DNA of 64,000 nt from Acanthochlamys bracteata. Lineage: Eukaryota > Streptophyta > Magnoliopsida > Pandanales > Velloziaceae. The stretch lies in the NCBI GenBank assembly GCA_019914995.1, contig CM034132.1:9356662-9420661 (forward strand), written 5' to 3'. Made by a program: the position numbers and the translations under genes. Shown here piece by piece: positions 59,356-64,000 of the stretch (position 1 is its first letter; each line of letters starts with the position of its first letter). The notes beneath the pieces are model-generated. The model made no database searches. It saw only the letters and a list, made by a program, of their open reading frames with translations, and was not told where the DNA came from.

Positions 59356-61853
59356 ATGGATTCCACAACCAAGAGAGATCATGACAGCGCTCGTCTTCAT
59401 GAACTTGGATACAAGCAAGAGCTAAAGCGCGAACTCTCGTACGTTAAATGCTTGGCTTGAATTACTGGTTCATAATTTCTTAAGCAGATTCATTCATGGC
59501 TTACTGTTGAAAATTTCATTGCAGGGCATTCTCGAACTTTGCACTGTCCTTTTCGCTTATGTCGATACTCACCGGAATAACTACAACGTACAATACCGGA
59601 CTGCGGTACGGAGGGCCAGCTGCTGCCACCTTAGGATGGCTCCTGGTTTCTTTCTTCACCGGATGCATCGCGTCGTCCATGGCCGAAATCTGCTCGGCGT
59701 ATCCGACTTCCGGCGGCCTTTACTACTGGAGCGCTAAGCTCGCCGGAGAAAAGTGGGCCCCGCTTGCTTCTTGGATCACCGGCTGGTATTAGTTAGTTAA
59801 CTATTCTTTTAATAGTCTGCTAAATTAAATCATCAATTAATGATCTTATCTTTTAATTACCAATTTTAAAAAAAGATGTTTGTAATGTTTTCAGATTATT
59901 AATTTTTAATTGTTAAGAAACTTAAAAAAATTATAAAATATAAAAGTTTAGAGATTCGAAATTTAAAATTTTATTTTTGTGATTTTAAATTTCTTTCACT
60001 CTATCCTTCAATTTCTTTCAAAGAAAATAATTCAATTCTTAGTGAAAATTTTTTTTTCCGTCGAAATAGTAAACAAAATTTTAGTTCTTAATAACTCTAG
60101 TAAACAAAATTTATATTTTTTGACAATAATAAAAGAAAATATTCCTTACTGAAGTATTTTTTTTTGTCATGAATTTTGCAGGTTCAACATAGTCGGACTG
60201 GTAAATTTACTATTACATTTTGTTATGTTACAGAATTTGACGGAGTTGATTAAATTTGACTTGAGTGTCATGAGTTTCCTAACATAAATTCAAGCTCAAA
60301 TGAAATCTGAGTTGAGTTACAGTGGGCAGGAACTACAAGCGTGGACTTTTCACTAGCACAGATGCTGCAAGTGATTATCTTGCTCAGCACAGGTGGTGCC
60401 AATGGTGGAGGATACAATGCTTCCAAGTATGTAGTCATCTGCTTCCACGGCGCTATCCTTCTCGTTCATGGATTAATCAACAATCTCCCTGTTTCTTACA
60501 TTTCAATGTTTGGCAACATCGGCGCCGCATGGAATGTAGTAGGTTAGTCTTCAATCTTCTTTTCCTTGTTTACGAGCTGAGATATATAAAACATGCCTGA
60601 ACTCTGATGCAAATTTCATTCAGGTACGTTTGTTTTGATGATATTGATCCCGGTAGTTGCAAGGAAGAAGGCAAGCGCCGAGTTTGTTTTCACCCATCTC
60701 AATACCGAAAATGATGCAGGGATTCACAGCAAGCCTTACATATTTGTATTAGGACTACTCATGAGCCAGTACTCTTTAGCAGGATACGATATATCTGCTC
60801 ATATGGTAATTACTCTTCTGATTGTCAATGCACTCAACTCAATGGCACAATCAAAATCAAAATGTCTGTAAATTTTTATATCTTGTTATCAGACAGAGGA
60901 AACAAAGAATGCAGATAGAAGCGGGCCGTTTGGGATCATAGCTTCCGCGAGTTTAACAGCTATTGTTGGTTGGGCATATTTGCTAGCAGTAACGTTTGCA
61001 GCATCCGTTAACATACCTTACTTGCTGAGTCCTGATAATGATGCCGGCGGCTATGCTGTTGCTCAGATTTTCTACGATGCTTTCAAGGGGAGATATGGAA
61101 GCGGCGCTGGCGGTGTTGCTTGCTTGGCCATTGCTGCTGTTGCAGTTTTCTTCTGCGGCCTCGGCTGCGTTACAAGCAATTCAAGGCAGCAGCATCATAC
61201 GTCAAATATATACAGTACTCCAATTTTTACTTGATTTTTTTGAATCTAATACGGTAAATTATCACGCAGGATGGGATATGCATTCTCTAGAGATGGAGCA
61301 ATGCCATTATCATCGGTTTGGTACAAAGTGAACAAACAAGAAGTTCCTATAAGAGTTGTCTGGCTTTCTGTTCTCATCGCGTTCTGCATGGCCTTACCGG
61401 TGCATCTTCCGATCAATTTACATACACATCTGCATATACCAATCACTACCATATATATAAAACATAATCTGAAGGATCTTTTTTTTCTTGTAGTCACTGG
61501 GGAGCCTAGTAGCATTCCAAGCAATGGTATCAGTAGCAACAATAGCACTCTACATCGCGTACGCACTACCGATCTTCTTCAGAATAACAATGGGAAGGAA
61601 AACATTCATCAGAGGACCGTTCCATCTCGGCCGGTACAGCATCTTGATAGGATGGCTATCGGTGTTATGGGTTGTTACGATCACAATCCTTTTCTCGCTA
61701 CCAATCGCGTACCCTATCACTAAGGATACACTGAATTATACGCCTATTGCTGTTGGAGGACTTCTCCTTCTTTCACTTGGGTATTGGGTGTTAAGTGCTA
61801 GGCATTGGTTCAAAGGACCTATACCAAACGTCCATACCAATACTGATGTTTGA
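59356..61853 (+). CDS. BAT1: BAT1/GABA permease-type amino acid transporter (APC superfamily)
   Basis: Eight exons (59356-59438, 59525-59785, 60182-60200, 60323-60542, 60624-60805, 60893-61185, 61270-61399, 61494-61853) join in phase to 515 aa, the length of Arabidopsis BAT1/GABP. The family moves amino acids such as GABA, Ala, Glu, Lys and Arg in both directions; GABP is reported in the mitochondrial inner membrane. Signatures are LGYKQELKRELS, GITTTYNTGLRYGGP, SMAEICSAYPTSGGLYYWSA, TTSVDFSLAQ, AGYDISAHMTEETKNADRSG, VTSNSRMGYAFSRDGAMPLS and PIAYPITKDTLNYTPIAVGG, with about twelve hydrophobic segments. Exon 3 is a 19-bp micro-exon. Intron 6 (61186-61269) must use a GC donor (AATTCAAG|GCAGC) to keep the conserved SNSRMGYAFS junction; the only alternative GT would insert four residues. 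A MITE lies just upstream. Closest symbol BAT1 is by family resemblance. Confidence 0.93.
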
Positions 61854-62157
61854 CACAAAACTATACATATATATATATATTGGCACACATTGGCCTTATA
61901 TAGTGTGTGCGTAGATATTTCAACATTAATCTCCATTGTTTGATATAAAAATTTATAAGTAAAAAATAAGTTGAAAATTTTTCAACTTAATTAAACCATA
62001 ATGAATTTCTATCTAATTTATTGATCAAAATAATAAAAGATAAAATAGAGCTGGATGACATTCATAAACAGAGTCCAAATACACGAAGGTTGAGGTAAAA
62101 ATTATTTAGCATTAGTCGAAGATAGCTTGGACCCGAAAACAAGGTGGTGTTTTCGTT

Positions 62158-62396
62158 AAGAGTGTGTTACTCACACTCCTAAACTTGATTTTTTTGGAAT
62201 AAATTTTTAATATAAAATAAATAAAAAATTTAAAATAAATTTTTTATCACAAATTTTTTTAAAAATTTAATTCTAAAACTTATTATTAATACAAAAACTT
62301 ATTTATTATTAAATATTTTAAAATTTTTAATTTTATTTTAAAATTCATTTTTAAAATTTTTAAAACTCAAGTTCACTTACTAAGTAAACACTGAGA
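62158..62396. mobile_element. MITE related to the 26485-26720 element
   Basis: The left end AAGAGTGTGTTACTCACACT and right end ACTTACTAAGTAAACACTGA are imperfect inverted repeats, and the interior matches 26485-26720 in the order of its AT-rich words. Boundaries are approximate. Confidence 0.5.
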
Positions 62397-63469
62397 CTCA
62401 GAACAGACTGGAGGAGTCTACGATTCTGAGGGCGTTATCAGTAAGGAGGGTGCATCACATTAGAGTTACAGTTGCATCTGTTTTGTAATTCAAAGGTGCA
62501 TTATAGGCATTGAATTTTTTATCATTCATCATTGTCTGTGTTGCTTTTTCTATAAACACATTTGTTAAGCCTTCGGCCAGGAAAAATAAAATAAATACGG
62601 AGAAAATGTTTGAAAATATTTATAAAAAATATTTTTTCTGAAATGATCTAAAAATTTTTTAGAAACAAAAATATTTTTGTTTCCACAAAACAATGTTGCA
62701 GCAAAACAATAATTTGAGTTCGTCTCAACTCTTTGAAACATGAACCATCTTTTCTTTTTTCGTTCGAGTTTCTGGAAAAGTTTCAGGTAAGTAGTCTCCG
62801 TCATGTAACTGCTGCCCATTTCTTTGCTTTCCATTTTTTGCTGTTTTTTATACTTCTCTTGCCAGACCAATCTGGATCCGGCAAGAATTTATATATATAT
62901 ATTTAAAAAAAATTAAAACTTTTATTATATATAATTTTCAAAATATAAATAATTTTTATATATAACGAAATATAACGAAAAGCACGTCCAAACGTGCACT
63001 TAAAATGTGTACCAATTCTTTTCATTTATTTTTGTATCAAAAAATTAAATTAATTTTATAATACAATTAAATATAAATATTATTTTTAATTTATTTTTAT
63101 ATATAATTAAATCAAAATTTTAACTCAATTTATTAAAAAAAAATTAAAAACGTACCTTGACTCACATTTTGTTATTTGTGTTGGGTACGAATAAAAAGAT
63201 GGTTCAAAATTTTCATTTCTTGTTATTTTTTCTAAAGAGAGTTGCTAAGTTGGAATTATAAAAATATATTAATTGTTAATAATTTAATTCATAACGTAAT
63301 CTCTCCGTTAACTAACAGTGACATAGGATATAAAATGGGATCAACTAAATTATAAACAAAACAAGAGAAAACTGATGATGTTGAATTAACAATTAAATAA
63401 AATCAATCAATTAATTTACTCTAACTTTTTTTTTCCGGCCGACAGTGCAAAGCTGTATTTTATATACAA

Positions 63470-63770
63470 GATTTATTTTTCAAAAATTTGAGCTTAACTT
63501 TATTTTCTATATTTTATTTTTATTTAACGACTAATTATTTTTCAATTATTTATAAAGAAATGAATAATTTTTTTAAAAATAAAAGTTATGTTTTTGGGGA
63601 TTTTTTTATTTTACATTTTTTTATAACTTTTAAAATATTTTATAAGATTATTTTAAAAATTAGTTTTAAAATAAAAAAATAAAATTTATTTTTAAAAATA
63701 TTTTCTTTTTTTAAAAGTTTTTTTCAATAAGCATTTTCAAATATATTTTAATAATGTTCGCGCATCTCTT
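63470..63770. repeat. MITE-like element, family C
   Basis: The right part TTTTTCAATAAGCATTTTCA resembles the right end of 58564-58814, and the interior has ATTTTTTTATAACTTTTAAA-type words. The left end is not clear. Confidence 0.35.
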
Positions 63771-64000
63771 TCTTTGTATTAAAATTATTATTCTAAATAA
63801 TCATAAGATCCATAACAAATCAGTTTTTAAAAATTTGTAATGTTGTTGACATTTTTTTGGGATAATTTTTGTTTTGTGGACAACCTGTCAGCTAACCATT
63901 TTGCAGTTAGGTGTTACGTTCATAACTCAACTACACTTTCTTTTATTTTATTATTATTCTTATTAGTAAATTATATTATTTATAAAATGTTCAGCCAGAG

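Larger units (their letters stand above)
61854..64000. other. AT-rich intergenic region at the window's right end
   Basis: It holds the transporter 3' flank with a (TA)n run at about 61867-61880. MITE-like blocks lie at 62158-62396 and 63470-63770, and a part-copy is near 62600-62640. A minus-strand open frame of 101 codons at 62565-62870 has no family resemblance. No gene is supported. Confidence 0.5.

Noticed and set aside
62565-62870. 101-residue Lys-rich minus-strand frame
   Set aside because: Composition and position in a MITE-like AT-rich region suggest chance; no recognisable motif.

Overview
This is a stretch of angiosperm nuclear DNA, most likely from a dicot. Coding exons are interrupted by many GT-AG introns, intergenic DNA is very AT-rich, and the window holds a MIR157 hairpin, a plastid class I aldolase, a REM-type B3 protein and a cluster of LRK10L-type receptor kinases. 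Small non-autonomous transposons (MITEs, miniature LTR elements) fill the gaps. The species cannot be named from the sequence alone.

Layout. 88-2635 (+) is a GT61 glycosyltransferase whose 5' end is uncertain. 6202-16428 (-) is a 19-exon DExH-box helicase of 1216 aa ending in a dsRNA-binding domain. 17313-20071 (-) is a complete six-exon plastid fructose-bisphosphate aldolase of 399 aa. 21737-24457 (-) is a two-B3-domain REM protein of 400 aa. 26974-29526 (+) is the N-terminal acetyltransferase NAA50, carrying a frameshift in its last exon. 32074-32454 (-) is a small Pro/Gly-rich protein with a CaaX-like C-terminus. 36180-36390 (-) is a MIR157 precursor. 41890-58202 is a receptor-kinase cluster: a fragment split by a TRIM element, a full-length pseudogene with several stops, and a divergent pair of apparently intact genes. 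One of that pair seems to use a MITE as an intron; the other has two ectodomain modules. 59356-61853 (+) is a BAT1/GABA-permease-type amino acid transporter of 515 aa.

The genes do not form an operon or pathway. The only functional grouping is the receptor-kinase cluster, which looks like a birth-and-death array of candidate defence receptors shaped by small transposons. The other genes are housekeeping (aldolase, NAA50, helicase, transporter) or developmental (MIR157, REM) loci.

Gene models were built by hand from splice sites, reading-frame phase and family knowledge. Exon phases close exactly for the helicase, aldolase, REM, both intact kinases and the transporter, which is strong internal support. 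Transposon boundaries are approximate unless a target-site duplication is stated.
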